Origin: Aegilops tauschii subsp. strangulata
Taxonomy: Eukaryota; Streptophyta; Magnoliopsida; Poales; Poaceae
Reading direction: 5' to 3'
Assembly: GCF_002575655.3 (NCBI RefSeq)
Contig: NC_053040.3
Coordinates: forward strand, 462,258,780-462,322,779
DNA: 64,000 nucleotides
Positions 12,474 to 22,155 of this stretch are shown here, one piece after another. A program made the translations under genes and the position numbers. The notes under the pieces were generated by a model, which was given only the letters and a program-made list of their open reading frames with translations, did no database searches and was not told where the DNA came from. How positions within the stretch are numbered: position 1 is the first letter of the stretch; each line of letters begins with the position of its first letter.

Positions 12474-12590
12474 AAATAAGATAGGTAATAATAATGTGAT
12501 TTGACTTTACATAACTGTCTGGGCAGCACAACACTGCCCGGATAGTTGTGTAAAGTCAAATTACTTTAGTACTAGTTATCTTATTTTTTT
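12474..12590 (+). ncRNA. Long near-perfect hairpin with polymerase III terminator
   Basis: The arms 12474-12526 and 12534-12586 are both 53 nt, align without gaps, and enclose a 7-nt loop CACAACA. About 42 positions are Watson-Crick and five more can pair as G-U in RNA; the arm core TTTGACTTTACA is fully paired. The 3' arm runs into seven T at 12584-12590. With the promoter just upstream, this has the form of a complete small gene: USE, TATA, start at the base of the stem, stop at the T-run. It could instead be a small palindromic transposon that happens to sit there. Confidence 0.55.
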
Positions 12591-12914
12591 GTATCATTTC
12601 GTCACTACGTGCACTTTATAACAAATAATATTCTAGATTAAGTTATGTTTCATTATAATTATGGAACTTTTTTAAATAATAACAAAATGCATACAACACT
12701 ACTAAACTTTGAACATAATGAAAAACTCATAAAATATTATAACAAAAAACTCATCATTCTTACTTATAAATTATAACAAAAAACTCATTATTATTATGGA
12801 ACATTTTTTAGCCATTAATGAAAAACACAAAAAAATAATTAATGAACATTACATAAATATAAAAAATGCAATTAACAATTCTATAAAATTAATACTACTC
12901 CTGGACGGCGCGCG
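12591..12914. other. AT-rich spacer, diverged copy of 11.7-12.0 kb
   Basis: No gene or RNA is supported. The sequence is a diverged copy of the spacer before promoter copy 2, with several ATTATAACAAAAAACTCAT phrases. Confidence 0.6.
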
Positions 12915-13130
12915 TTGCCGGCGCATGGGCTGGCCCATTGACTGTGCGGCGGTGGTGCGGGGGCAGGGTCGGCGGGGGTTAGGACTAAAGTTTAGTCCCA
13001 CCTCGCCCGCCGAACGACACCGTGACCTGCTTATATACCTGCCTTCTGCCACCTATTCGAACTCAATTGATACTCGCCGCATCCCGCCACTACACCGTTG
13101 TTACCGTCCTGCAGGTCGTAGCTGGGCCCG
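12915..13130 (+). promoter_or_regulatory. Polymerase III snRNA-type promoter (copy 3) with truncated transcript
   Basis: The USE AGTCCCACCTCG is at 12994-13005 and the TATA element TTATATA at 13031-13037, at the conserved spacing. The downstream transcribed part matches copies 1 and 2 up to GTAGCTGGGCC at about 13125, then jumps to the CCGTAA that lies about 90 bp further on in the other copies. The deletion joins GGGCC to GGCCC repeats and removes the 3' part and the T-run, so this copy has no terminator. Confidence 0.6.
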
Positions 13131-13640
13131 TAAATTTGAAGAACGTCGAAAAAAACTTGGGTTCACTTGAGGTCATTCTGAAAGATGTTTTTAATGTATA
13201 TACACATAATTTATAAAGTATAAATAAAGGTACATATGTATAAACAATTGTGAGATTTTTTATATATTTCATATTTTTTAATAATGTATAAATAAACACA
13301 TTAGTAAAAGATATTTTCTGAATATTTATTAAAAAACAAAAAACAATATAAATGACACGGGGCGTCTGTCCGGTCAGTTTTTCATTTATTTTGCATCTTT
13401 CCGTTTATTCTTTCAACAATTTTAGGGTTACAATATTTTAACAAAATTTCATAATGTTCGAATAGCACGACAATTCATTACATCATCAAATGAAACATAA
13501 CAACTTTTTTTTAGATAAAACGATCCGACTACATTCATAATTGAAGATAGACTTACATCGATCCAACTACATAATTTAGAACCGAATTTAAATTTAAACA
13601 TAAACTTAAATTTAACATTAACTTAAACCTAAACCTAAAC
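13131..13640. other. AT-rich spacer, no gene
   Basis: Nothing supported. AAACCTA repeats at 13623-13645 lie just beyond the stop codon of the next gene, in its 3' flank. Confidence 0.4.
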
Positions 13641-13645
13641 CTAGA

Positions 13646-14333
13646 CTACTCCTCATCGCTGCCGCCGGTGAGATCGATGACCGGCGCCATGCAGCCGTCG
13701 CCACCGTCGTCGCCACTGAAGTCGTCATCCGACCCCCACAGGTCCGCCTCCTCCCGCGCCTGCTGCAACTGCACTGCCGCCAAGGCCGCCTCCCAGTCCG
13801 CGGCCTCGCACGCTGCCGCCGCGGCCGCCTCGTCTGCCGACTGGGCCAGCTCCGCAAGCAACCCCGGCGTGTCGTCGGGGTCGCCGTCTTGCATGAGGGC
13901 GGCCTGCTCCGGCGGGATGGGGACCAGCGCCGGGGCAGGGGGTGGCTGCTGTGCCGGGGCCGGTGGGGGGGGGGAGCAGGTGCGGCGTGGTGGCGGCGGC
14001 TAGACCCGACCTCGGCGATGATGTCTCCGACGAGGCGGCCGGCCGCCGCGTCCTGAACGCGCCGAGGACGACGTCGAAATCTTTGCCGCGCCAGAAGCCA
14101 CGACGGGCCCTTCTGTTGTACCGGCCGCCAGGGAAGGCGCGGAGGTCTGCCGTCGTCGGCGGCGGGCCAAGTGTGGGTCTGCCGTCGGCGCCGATCCTCC
14201 ATGGCCCCAACACCTTGGTCGCCGGCGGCACCATCACGCGGAGCCGCGCGAGGTCCTCGGTGTCGCCGATCGTGAGGCTGGACGACCAGGCGCCGCCCGG
14301 CCAAGCCCCCTCGCCGGAGTCGCTCGAAGACAT
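13646..14333 (-). CDS. Small acidic-tailed protein with a SUMO-interaction-like motif; frameshift in a G run
   Basis: The start codon at 14333 lies about 80 bp below a TATA box. The first frame encodes a basic stretch (YNRRARRGFWRGKDFD, about residues 70-90) and then a Pro/Ala-rich linker. A second minus frame, shifted by one base, continues to a stop at 13646 with an Ala/Glu-rich helix and the acidic C-terminus. The two frames meet at a run of ten G (13965-13974); one base fewer there would join them, so the break is either slippage or a base-call error. The tail reads VIDLTGGSDEE, a hydrophobic core followed by acidic residues, as in SUMO-interaction motifs of the PIAS/RNF4 type. No enzyme domain is visible. 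Function unknown; the link to the Ulp1-type gene 9 kb away is inference. Confidence 0.55.
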
Positions 14334-14412
14334 GGCGGGCGCGGTGGAGTGGAGATGATGGAGTGGCGCGGTGGAGGGGAGAAGATGGGGTGGAGAAGGC
14401 CGGCACGGGATG

Positions 14413-14422
14413 GCCTTTTATA
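14413..14422 (-). promoter_or_regulatory. TATA box of the SUMO-interaction-like gene
   Basis: CTATAAAAGG on the minus strand, about 80 bp upstream of the start codon at 14333, a normal distance for a short 5' leader in plants. Confidence 0.6.
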
Positions 14423-15084
14423 GCCGGCGGGGAGAGGGGGCGTCGGTGGAAGGCGGGCGGCCCGACGCGTGGGCATGCGGCCGCGGCAGGCCCGAGGCGG
14501 AAGGCGGCCGGCCCGACGCGGAAGGCGGGCGGCAAACGGCCGGTCGCCGTAGGCGCGACAACGGAGGCGCGGCAGACAAGGCCATCAGGCGGGCGCCCCG
14601 ACACGGCGGTGGGCGGCAGGCGGCCGGTCGCGGAAGGCGAGCGCAGGCGCGACAGAGGCGACCGGTCAGCGGCCGTCGGTGGCGCTCGGCGCGAGGAGGC
14701 GGCGGCGGCATGCATGCCGGATGTAGTGCGGACATGCAGTAGTTAGCGCCACGCCCACACGCACGCGCCACGCCCACGCCCCACTGCCCGGTCAACGCCG
14801 TCTTAGAATAAACCCTTGACCTGACATTGTGGGCCCATGCCATTGACCCGGACAATGTGGGCCCACGCGTGCGGCTCGGCTCAGCCCCGTATACGCGAGC
14901 GCACGGGGGGTATCGGCGTCGACGCGCGGGGGCAGATTTTTTTACATAAGACGATCGTGCCCCTGGTCGCGAAGAGGTATGAGCTAATCTCAGCCTTTGA
15001 TGTGTTTAAGGGGGGTGTACCGAAACAGAAGTGACCAAACACAACCAAGGAGTCATCCGTAACCATGAGAAACACGCTACCTTA
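14423..15084. other. GC-rich upstream region, no gene
   Basis: A GGCGGGCGGC-type low-complexity stretch runs to about 14740 and gives long frames on both strands by composition alone. From 14750 to 15084 it turns mixed, with GTGGGCCCA-type phrases near 14828 and 14858. I see no coding or RNA signal. Confidence 0.3.
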
Positions 15085-15300
15085 TGATTTTTCACGTTTT
15101 GTGAACTGTTGGAATTAAACACGCCATGAATCCTTGAGCCCTACGTGTGCATCCAACACATGTAATGTAGTATTGCTCTAGCTCACCCGTAAAAAAAGGT
15201 ATTGCTCTAGCTAAGGGATATCTTGTGCGACACGCCCATGTGGCGATCCAATAGTTGTTGCATCCGTGCGTGTTGAAGCTTTGCACGTTATTATATCAGT
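15085..15300 (+). repeat. Left arm of an inverted repeat flanking the F-box locus
   Basis: This segment matches the reverse complement of 27186-27347: shared phrases include TTTTGTGAACTGTTGGAA, ACACGCCCAT, TTGTTGCATCCGTG and AAGCTTTGCACGTTAT, in the same order. The left arm has an extra insertion of roughly 60 bp in its middle. Either these are the worn terminal repeats of an old element that contains the F-box gene, or two copies of a small element inserted in opposite directions. Confidence 0.75.
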
Positions 15301-16816
15301 TTTGCTAAAGAACATCTAGACGTGCCATAAATATTGCCCGATCGACGTTGGTTTCGATCAACGGAGGCTCGATCAACTCCGAGTTCAGATCAAGCAGGGA
15401 AGATAGAGTTTGTTTCCCTAACCCTAAGCGACATGCGCACGTAATTAACGGCGACCCAATTGCACACGGATAGCACAACGCCCAACGAGCCTGGTGTCCG
15501 TAGCAATTTCTTTTCTTTTCTTTTTTGCGGGAAGGTGTCCATAACAATTTGCCTCTACTACAAGTCTGTATACAACATTCGAATTGTGCCAGGCCACGAC
15601 AGAGAGGCGCACAGTGAGGTCTAGCAGAAATTTATAACAGTAGTACTTTGAAAAGCATGGTACACATACAATACTTATAGTATGGTTTTTGTACAACCAT
15701 TCCGATCTCAATAAGAAGGTTATAGTAAATGTGTTTTAGGTCATCTCTAAACAAATTGTCTATGCCTGAGCGAAACGACCCTAGTTCGTTGCGTACAACT
15801 CGATACTATTATTTCTGATGCACGTAACGTCCGTACACTACATGCAGCAACGCATATGTGGGTGCCCCTCCTATGGTGGTATTAACTCCTTTTTATTATC
15901 ACATTGCATGCAGCCACACCCTTGGTATTAATACCAATTCCTTTGTGTTATGCTCTCATTCATATTTATTTTTGAATCTTTCGTTCTTTTTTATCCCTAC
16001 TTATGACAACCTTTATTCTCTCATTTTTTTATTACTTCTATATGCCCGTTGAAATCAATCATTCATAATCCCTCCAATCCATATAGGCCCTCATAACATA
16101 TTTCCCAAAATACACCATATAAATTGTATAAAAGTTATATTCCGTCTTAGCATTTCTTAAAATACACCATAGCAATTAATTAGATTAATTAAGAGAATTT
16201 TAAAGTGGTTAACATGAACAAATAATAGCACGGTTAGAAACTACACATTTTTATGATCAAATTACATATACAAATTATTTTAATCTGAGTTACGGTTGCA
16301 AAGTAATCGTGTTTAACAAAATCTGTGTAAAACAATAAAAGTCAGGGACCTAACAGGCTGAAAACAAAGCAAACTTGGCCTACTGCAGCTGAACGCGGTA
16401 TACTAACAATGGCGCCGCATTAATTAGCAATGCGATTATCAGGGGCGGTAGTGGCAGTTAGGGTACCACTGTTAGCTGCTTCCTTGTTTTTTGGAGGACA
16501 ACATGATTTCATTGGCGGATCACAAGCATTTTCTCAAGGGGAATCCGATGAGTAGCACACGAAAATTTTCAAACGACTAAACTCGAGGCACAGTTTTATT
16601 TGTAGGTCCTTAGCAATATTTCTCTACTCATACAATTTGCAAGGCATGATAACACCATGTTTACATAACCAGAATTATCAGCATTTACCATTAGATAATA
16701 AAAACACTCGCGGCTATTATTTCACTGCTCACTATGTTGAATTTAGTTACCATCTCAAGGAATCTCAAAACATGATACACGAGCAGCATTCGAGGTCAAC
16801 GAAACACATCTATCCT
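15301..16816. other. Intergenic, no gene recognised
   Basis: Mixed sequence with short frames only. CCCTCCAATCCATATA near 16071 is reminiscent of a Stowaway-type terminal repeat, but I find no partner, so I do not call one. Confidence 0.3.
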
Positions 16817-17812
16817 TCAGGTTCTTGAGCTCGGGAAGTAAATCGTTAAGAGCGGGCATGCATCCATGTTGAAACGATTCAAAAGCGAGACCTTCTGCTT
16901 CTCTGTCCATGGATATCCATCCTTCCGCATTTTGCACACACAAGCCCCACACCTCGGCCTCTTATACAGGTACAAGCCCTTGAGATCAGCCGCCGATTCC
17001 ATGACGCCATTGACGTAATTCACAAACTTGTCTTGCAACTGAAACCCAAAGACCCTAAGCACGGCCAGATTGTGGTGCTTGAAATCCGATGCGGAAGATG
17101 ATTCCCACTCCGTGCCCGCGTCCTTCTTCTCCTCGCTAAGCTGAAGCTTCTTCCTATCCTTGTCACCCGGTTAACATTTGAGAAGGCATAGGCTTTCCTA
17201 CACCTCCTTATCTAGCCACTCATTTTTGCATCGCGATTCGTGTGAGTACATTTGTCTTTTTTGTTTCTCCCATATAAAACAACATATGAACTTCAAACTT
17301 GGCAGCTCAACAAAACATTCTTACTAGAATGTGGGAAAAAACATTCTTCTGGACCTTCAGGTTTGATCCAAATCTGCAAAAGGCGAAGACAATGCCAAAT
17401 ATATTATCCAGGTTAAAGATTAAGCCTGGCAATGACATGACCCGGGAAAGATAAAGAAAATAACAGATTAAGACTCACAATGACATATCCATGGAAAATT
17501 ACGTGCATCGTCAACAAGACTGTAACCTTGACTAACCTTTTCGCTTTCAAAGTTTAAATGCAGGTTGCTGATGATGGCCATGCCGAGAAATTCGCTCAAC
17601 CTCAGCATCTTGTGATATGAAGCGGCCGTATTACTCATAGTTACGGTGTGGAGCAGCCGGACGTGACTGAAAGACATAGGATCATGATGAGACTTCCAAC
17701 AAGATAAAGTCAGCGTCCTGAGCTCTGGCAGCCAGGTCAGATCAACCCTCTCGAAACCACTCTTGATGATCTCAAGCTCACGGAGTTGATGGTGTTCCAC
17801 TTGCAGCGACGA

Positions 17813-17821
17813 CTTGATCCC
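17813..17821. repeat. Target site duplication, left (9 bp)
   Basis: CTTGATCCC directly precedes the left end of the Mutator-like element and is repeated at 26428-26436. Nine bases is the usual duplication length for the Mutator superfamily. Confidence 0.95.
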
Positions 17822-18080
17822 GCTAATTTTTTTTTAAATAATACATTTTTTAAATTACAGAAATATTACGCTGAAAAAAGAATTTTCAAAAATAATACAC
17901 CATCGGCCCGTTGCAGGCCGACTGAGCCCAGTCAGCCCACAGCAGGCCGACTGGTGGCCCATCAGCTTGCTGCTGGCCGATTGGGCTGTCGGCGACCAGA
18001 TCAGGCCCCGTCGGCCTGCAGTTGGCCGACAGGGTCCAGTCGGCCTGCAGTGGGCCGACTAGGCTTGCTGTGGGCCGACT
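17822..18080 (+). repeat. MULE terminal inverted repeat, left
   Basis: The outer 90 bp is AT-rich and well matched to the right end; the inner part repeats CAGGCCGACT and GTCGGCCTGCAGT several times, a subterminal repeat array that could bind transposase. Confidence 0.85.
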
Positions 18081-18153
18081 GGTGCATGCCAGGATTTTTT
18101 TTCGAATGATCGGTTGTTTATTTTGTAAAACTTTGACGTATTCCGCACAACCC

Positions 18154-18339
18154 TTTCCCGCCAGCCATTTCCCGTCACCCCTTTCCCGCCACCCATTTCC
18201 CGCCAACCCTTTCCCGTCACTCGTTTCCCGCCACCCGTTTCCCGCCACCCGTTTCCCGCCACCCATTTCCCGCCAACCCTTTCCCGCCACCCGTTTCCCG
18301 CCACCCATTTCCCGCCATACTGGAGCTCGCTTTCCCGCC
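18154..18339 (+). promoter_or_regulatory. Array of 13 E2F-type sites
   Basis: TTTCCCGCC occurs 11 times and TTTCCCGTC twice within 186 bp, mostly at 13-14-bp steps with ACCC or AACC linkers. TTTCCCGCC is the textbook binding site of E2F/DP factors, which drive S-phase genes. The array ends 17 bp before a TATA box and about 73 bp before the start codon of the accessory gene. That E2F binds here is inference; the sites and their placement are seen. Confidence 0.75.
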
Positions 18340-18355
18340 ATTTTCTCCTGTCTAA

Positions 18356-18363
18356 CTATAAAA
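18356..18363 (+). promoter_or_regulatory. TATA box of the MULE accessory gene
   Basis: CTATAAAA lies 49 bp upstream of the ATG at 18412, just after the E2F-type array. Confidence 0.7.
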
Positions 18364-18411
18364 CCCCCTTCAGACGGAGGTGGATAAGCATTGCAGTGTA
18401 GTGTAGTTGAG

Positions 18412-18888
18412 ATGTCCCATTATCCTTTCGATCGTAGTTTTCACCCTGGGATGAGCAGGACTCTTTTGAGGCTAGCTACCGATTTCAGACTGGATAATAG
18501 GATAGTTCCATGGGACGAACTCACCGGTAGTGACACCATAATGAATGAGTTGGCTCACCAATTACGTAGGTCTGGGTGGCCTGAAAGGACCTATGAGGAG
18601 GTACGTAAAGAACTTCTTAGGTTGCATGACAGGTGGAAGAAGGTAGTGGTGCCGAAGAGTGAAACTTTCAGAAGGATTGCAGCAAATAATCCATGTTTAT
18701 GGACTGAGGAGAGCGAGGACGAAGATGATATCTTCATGCCGCCGCTTCCGGGTTCTGCATCGTCGAAGGGCAAGAGTTCTTCATCATCGAAGGGCAAGGT
18801 TTCTGCATCGTCGAAGGGCAAGAGTTCTTCATCATCGAAGGGCAAGGTTTCTGCATCGATCGAGGATGACGATGATGACTTCATATAG
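18412..18888 (+). CDS. MULE accessory protein, 158 aa, unknown function
   Basis: An intact single-exon frame from ATG 18412 to TAG 18888; an earlier TTG in frame is not a likely start. Residues about 20-95 form a small, probably helical domain (WDELTG, MNELAHQLRRSGWPERTYEEVRKELLRLHDRWKK) that recalls Myb/SANT or trihelix DNA-binding folds, but I cannot assign a family. A charged linker (EESEDEDDIF) follows, then a tail of four KGK repeats in Ser-rich context, and an acidic end (IEDDDDDFI). The four repeats are nearly identical in DNA (GTTCTTCATCATCGAAGGGC type), so that part is young. It is the only unbroken gene in the element and is transcribed towards the two minus-strand genes. The upstream array of E2F-type sites suggests expression in dividing cells. 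Confidence 0.6.
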   Translation: MSHYPFDRSFHPGMSRTLLRLATDFRLDNRIVPWDELTGSDTIMNELAHQLRRSGWPERTYEEVRKELLRLHDRWKKVVVPKSETFRRIAANNPCLWTEESEDEDDIFMPPLPGSASSKGKSSSSSKGKVSASSKGKSSSSSKGKVSASIEDDDDDFI

Positions 18889-19143
18889 TTTTTATGCTGT
18901 ATGTTGTGAGTTCAGTTACGTACCATTTAATTTAGATGTAGTTCTGTCTAATTGTTTGTAATGTCTCGTTGTATGAATATTATGTTCTGTCTAAATTTGA
19001 TCTTGCAGTTCCGATAACAGAGTACTAAAATAGAGTAGGCATATGTCTCGTACATAAGTACATAGTCATTTGTCTCATACATAGAATAGACATAAGTCTC
19101 ACACAGAAATAGATGGTAATGTCTCTACTGATAGATAGAAGCG

Positions 19144-21812
19144 TCAGTGACGGCGTCTGGCCTGGCGGGGAGGCGGATCTGGAATCGGGGACCATCCCAA
19201 CCTGTCGGGTGCCCTAACGTGACGAGGAGGAATCTCAGACTCTCCCTGGTCATGCTGTGTATCCTGTGTGGGGCCTGGTGGAGGAGTCGAAAACATGTTC
19301 ATCCACTGGGTGTGCTGCGACATCTGAGCCTGTATGTTGTCCTCGGGATGTTGATCACTCCCCCACGTATCATGTGATGCCGACATAGACGCCTGATATC
19401 CATAGGCTCCTACGCGATGGAACCTATCATCATGAAGAATGAGGTCGCGTCAATTAATATTGAAAACAATAAATATGAAGACACATACCTGCTGGGTGTG
19501 ACGTCTGCTCTGGCTCAAACACGAAACTGGACGAGGGACCGTGCTGCTGTGGCTGTGGAGAAAACACGAAGCTCGACGAGGGACCGTGTTGCTGTGGCTG
19601 TGGAGAAAACACGAAGCTCGACGTGGGACCATAGTGCTGCGGGTGCCACGTAGAACTGCCAGGTTGGTCAGGACGGGGTGGCCTGGCTGTCGGCTGATGT
19701 GCTAGACGTGGACGTGGTTGATGTCGGTGCATGGAGTGACGCGGCTGCTCCTGCTGGTGCTGAACAACATCGGTTCTCCGGGTGCACGTGATAGCCTCGT
19801 ACACATTCCGTATCTTATTCTGAATTCTTTCCAAGAAGGGCTGTACCACTGGACGATGATGAAGAAGAGGTCCAGACGATAGTGATCGTCCAAAGGTGGT
19901 CACGTCGTCGTAGAGTTCGCGTGTCAAGGTAGCCTGCAAATTTCCATGACGATTAATGATGTCTGTCTCTTGCACGTCAAAGTATGTGACAACATTACGT
20001 AAAGAAAATATATCTTACCGCGTACTGCCTAGAGCCGGAAGTATCATAGCTCGGGTACATATCCGACGGAGTAGGATCCGGTATCTCCTCTGGGTGGGAG
20101 TACTCAACAATGCATAACCGTGTTCCGGTCATGTAGCGCCGCAAATAGAGATTGAATTCATCGAGATCGAAATTGTGATTCTCGTGCCATAGATTTGTGT
20201 TTGCTGTCTCCCATTCTATAACATACGGCTCTAGTCTAACTAGTCAGTCAGCAGTTGTCCTGTTCATGCCCTTCCTTGTCGTCCTAAAATTGTGGTGTGT
20301 GTTCAACAATTACCTAAAACTTCGAATGGAGTACTATGAAAGATAATGCAACATTGAAAAACTGGTTAATACCTGTGGATGTGTGCTGGCACCGGGTTCT
20401 CTATAGGGGGAGGTAGCTCCAACTGCAGAAGACCAAATTGCCTCATAACCCTCTGTTGTGCCATCTTCTCGACGAAGACATCGAAGATGATCTTAGATTT
20501 TGTCATCCAGTAATCTCGGTCCCTTGTGCATAGCACAGACATACCAGCAGGGTATCTCGCTTGTATGGCTGCTTCCGTGTAGGGCTGCCAGATGACCCCG
20601 GTGTACGCATCGAACTGCTCGTTCAATGCTGTGTATGCCTTCCTGGTCTAATCACTAGCAAAGCGTCTCTACAGAGAAGAAAAGTTAGTAGCCGCTAGCA
20701 TCGAACTATCTCTTCTGCAGAAAAGTTGCATTAAACTACAACACGGTGCATACCTCGCGACGAGTCCAACACAGACCGAAAGTAGGCATGTCGATGCCGT
20801 CAACATCAAACATGGCGTCTATAGGCTCATGAACACGTACATCTGGTCGCCCTATAGAGAACCTCTCCCACGACCACAGCTGTAGGAATAGAGGGCATCC
20901 AAGAAGGGCTGGCTTTCTCGATGTAAGCTGGCAACCGTTGCACATACCTCGGTATGTAGCCGCTAAGACCGCCGAACCTCAACTCCTCTGTCTGATCTGA
21001 TCCGCCGTCTGAGCGCTCGCTATCTCGAGTGCCATAGGGATGTAGAGGGCGCTAATAGTGGTGACATGGTTCTCCGTGAACATCACCTTGCCGAAAAGCC
21101 ACAGTAAGTAGGCCTCCAGGCTCCGAGTGATCTGTTCCGCAGTCAACGGCGCCCGGAAGTTCTGGATCTGCATTAAGCGAAGAGAAAGTTTTAGTAAGCC
21201 GCAATTATTTTCTGTAAAACTTTATGCACGATAACTTGAAGATAATAGGTAGGGGAAATTACCCGGAAATTTAGCAACCACTCATACTTAGGTCCGTGAT
21301 GCTCCCATACCTGATCCGGAGCATCCGGAAAAACACCATGAAAACGTTCTGTAAGAGCTTGCTCCTAACCAGCCGGTGCGTCCAACGATCCTACGGCATG
21401 ACCTGCCAACGGTAGTCCGAGCAAAAGTGACACATCCTCCGGAGTAGGAGCCATCTCTCCCCATCTGAAGTGAAACGTGTGGGTCTCTGGCCTCCAACGG
21501 TCCACTAAGCAGCTCAGCAAAGACCCATCGATGGCGAGGCGTTTCTCACCCGGGATAGACTCAACCAGACGCGCGAAAGGTAAAAGGCCGGCCCATTTCA
21601 ACCTTCATCAGAGTTAGTGTCTCCCATTTCAACCATTAATATGCATGTCAGTGTGCAAATTAATAAATCACGTACCGCTGAAGCCATCCTGAGTGTATCT
21701 TCCAGTTTTCCTTAGGAGTGCGAGTGACCAGAGGCTCAAGCTTGCGCTCATACCATATCGCAGCACGATGACCCCTATCAATGTCCCCATTCAGCAACCA
21801 CAATCCCGACAT
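19144..21812 (-). pseudogene. Plant mobile domain (PMD) protein, broken
   Basis: PMD proteins are found as free host genes (MAIN-like) and on Mutator-like elements; the molecular role in the transposon is unknown. The first exon starts at ATG 21812 and contains IWYERKLEPLVTRTPKENW. The next (about 21365-21601) has the family signature VDRWRPETHTFHFRWGEM and EDVSLLLGLPLAG. Later exons carry YLLWLFGKVMF (about 21090), QLWSWERFSIGRP (about 20860) and PYTEAAIQARYP (about 20570). The last two (19454-19975, 19144-19386) are Gln/Pro-rich with three copies of PSSSFVF. Breaks: TAG in place of a Trp after DAPAG near 21369, and a frameshift between the 20979-21173 and 20736-20945 segments. It lies downstream of, and in line with, the transposase. 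Confidence 0.75.
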
Positions 21813-21819
21813 TCCTGCA

Positions 21820-22140
21820 CATACAAAATTCAGAACATAGTGTCACACTTAATAAAAATTCAGAACATAGTGTCACACTTAATAAAAATTCAGAACATAG
21901 TGCCACACTTAATAAAAATTCAGAACATAGTGCCACACTTAATAAAAATTCAAAACATAGTGCCACACGTAATAAAAATTCAGAACATAGTGCCACACTT
22001 ATTACAAATTCAGAACATAGTGTCACACTTATTACAAATTCAGAATATAGTGCCACACTTAATAAAAATTCAGAACATAGTGCCACACTTAATACAAATT
22101 CAGAACATAGTGCCACACCACACTTAATACAAATTCAGAA
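21820..22140. repeat. Tandem repeat, 30-bp unit, about 10 copies
   Basis: AAATTCAGAACATAGTGCCACACTTAAT recurs about ten times between the PMD gene and the transposase. Because 30 is a multiple of three, long frames are open on both strands; they are not genes. It would lie between the stop of the transposase gene and the start of the PMD gene, so it may act as spacer or promoter. Confidence 0.95.
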
Positions 22141-22155
22141 CAAACTAGTGCTAGC

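Noticed and set aside
12474..12586. Hairpin as a Stowaway MITE
   Set aside because: The ends are AAATAAGATA, not CTCCCTCCG, and no clear TA duplication is seen; another MITE type cannot be excluded, which is stated in the finding.
13618..13645. Telomere-like AAACCTA repeats
   Set aside because: The unit lacks the extra C of the plant telomere repeat (AAACCCT), there are only three copies, and they sit in a gene's 3' flank.
13668..14855. Long plus- and minus-strand frames in the GC-rich block
   Set aside because: They overlap the acidic-tailed gene or its GC-rich upstream region, are Arg/Pro/Gly-rich by composition and have no motif.
21693..22127. 144-aa plus frame and 112-aa minus frame
   Set aside because: Both are translations of the 30-bp tandem repeat.
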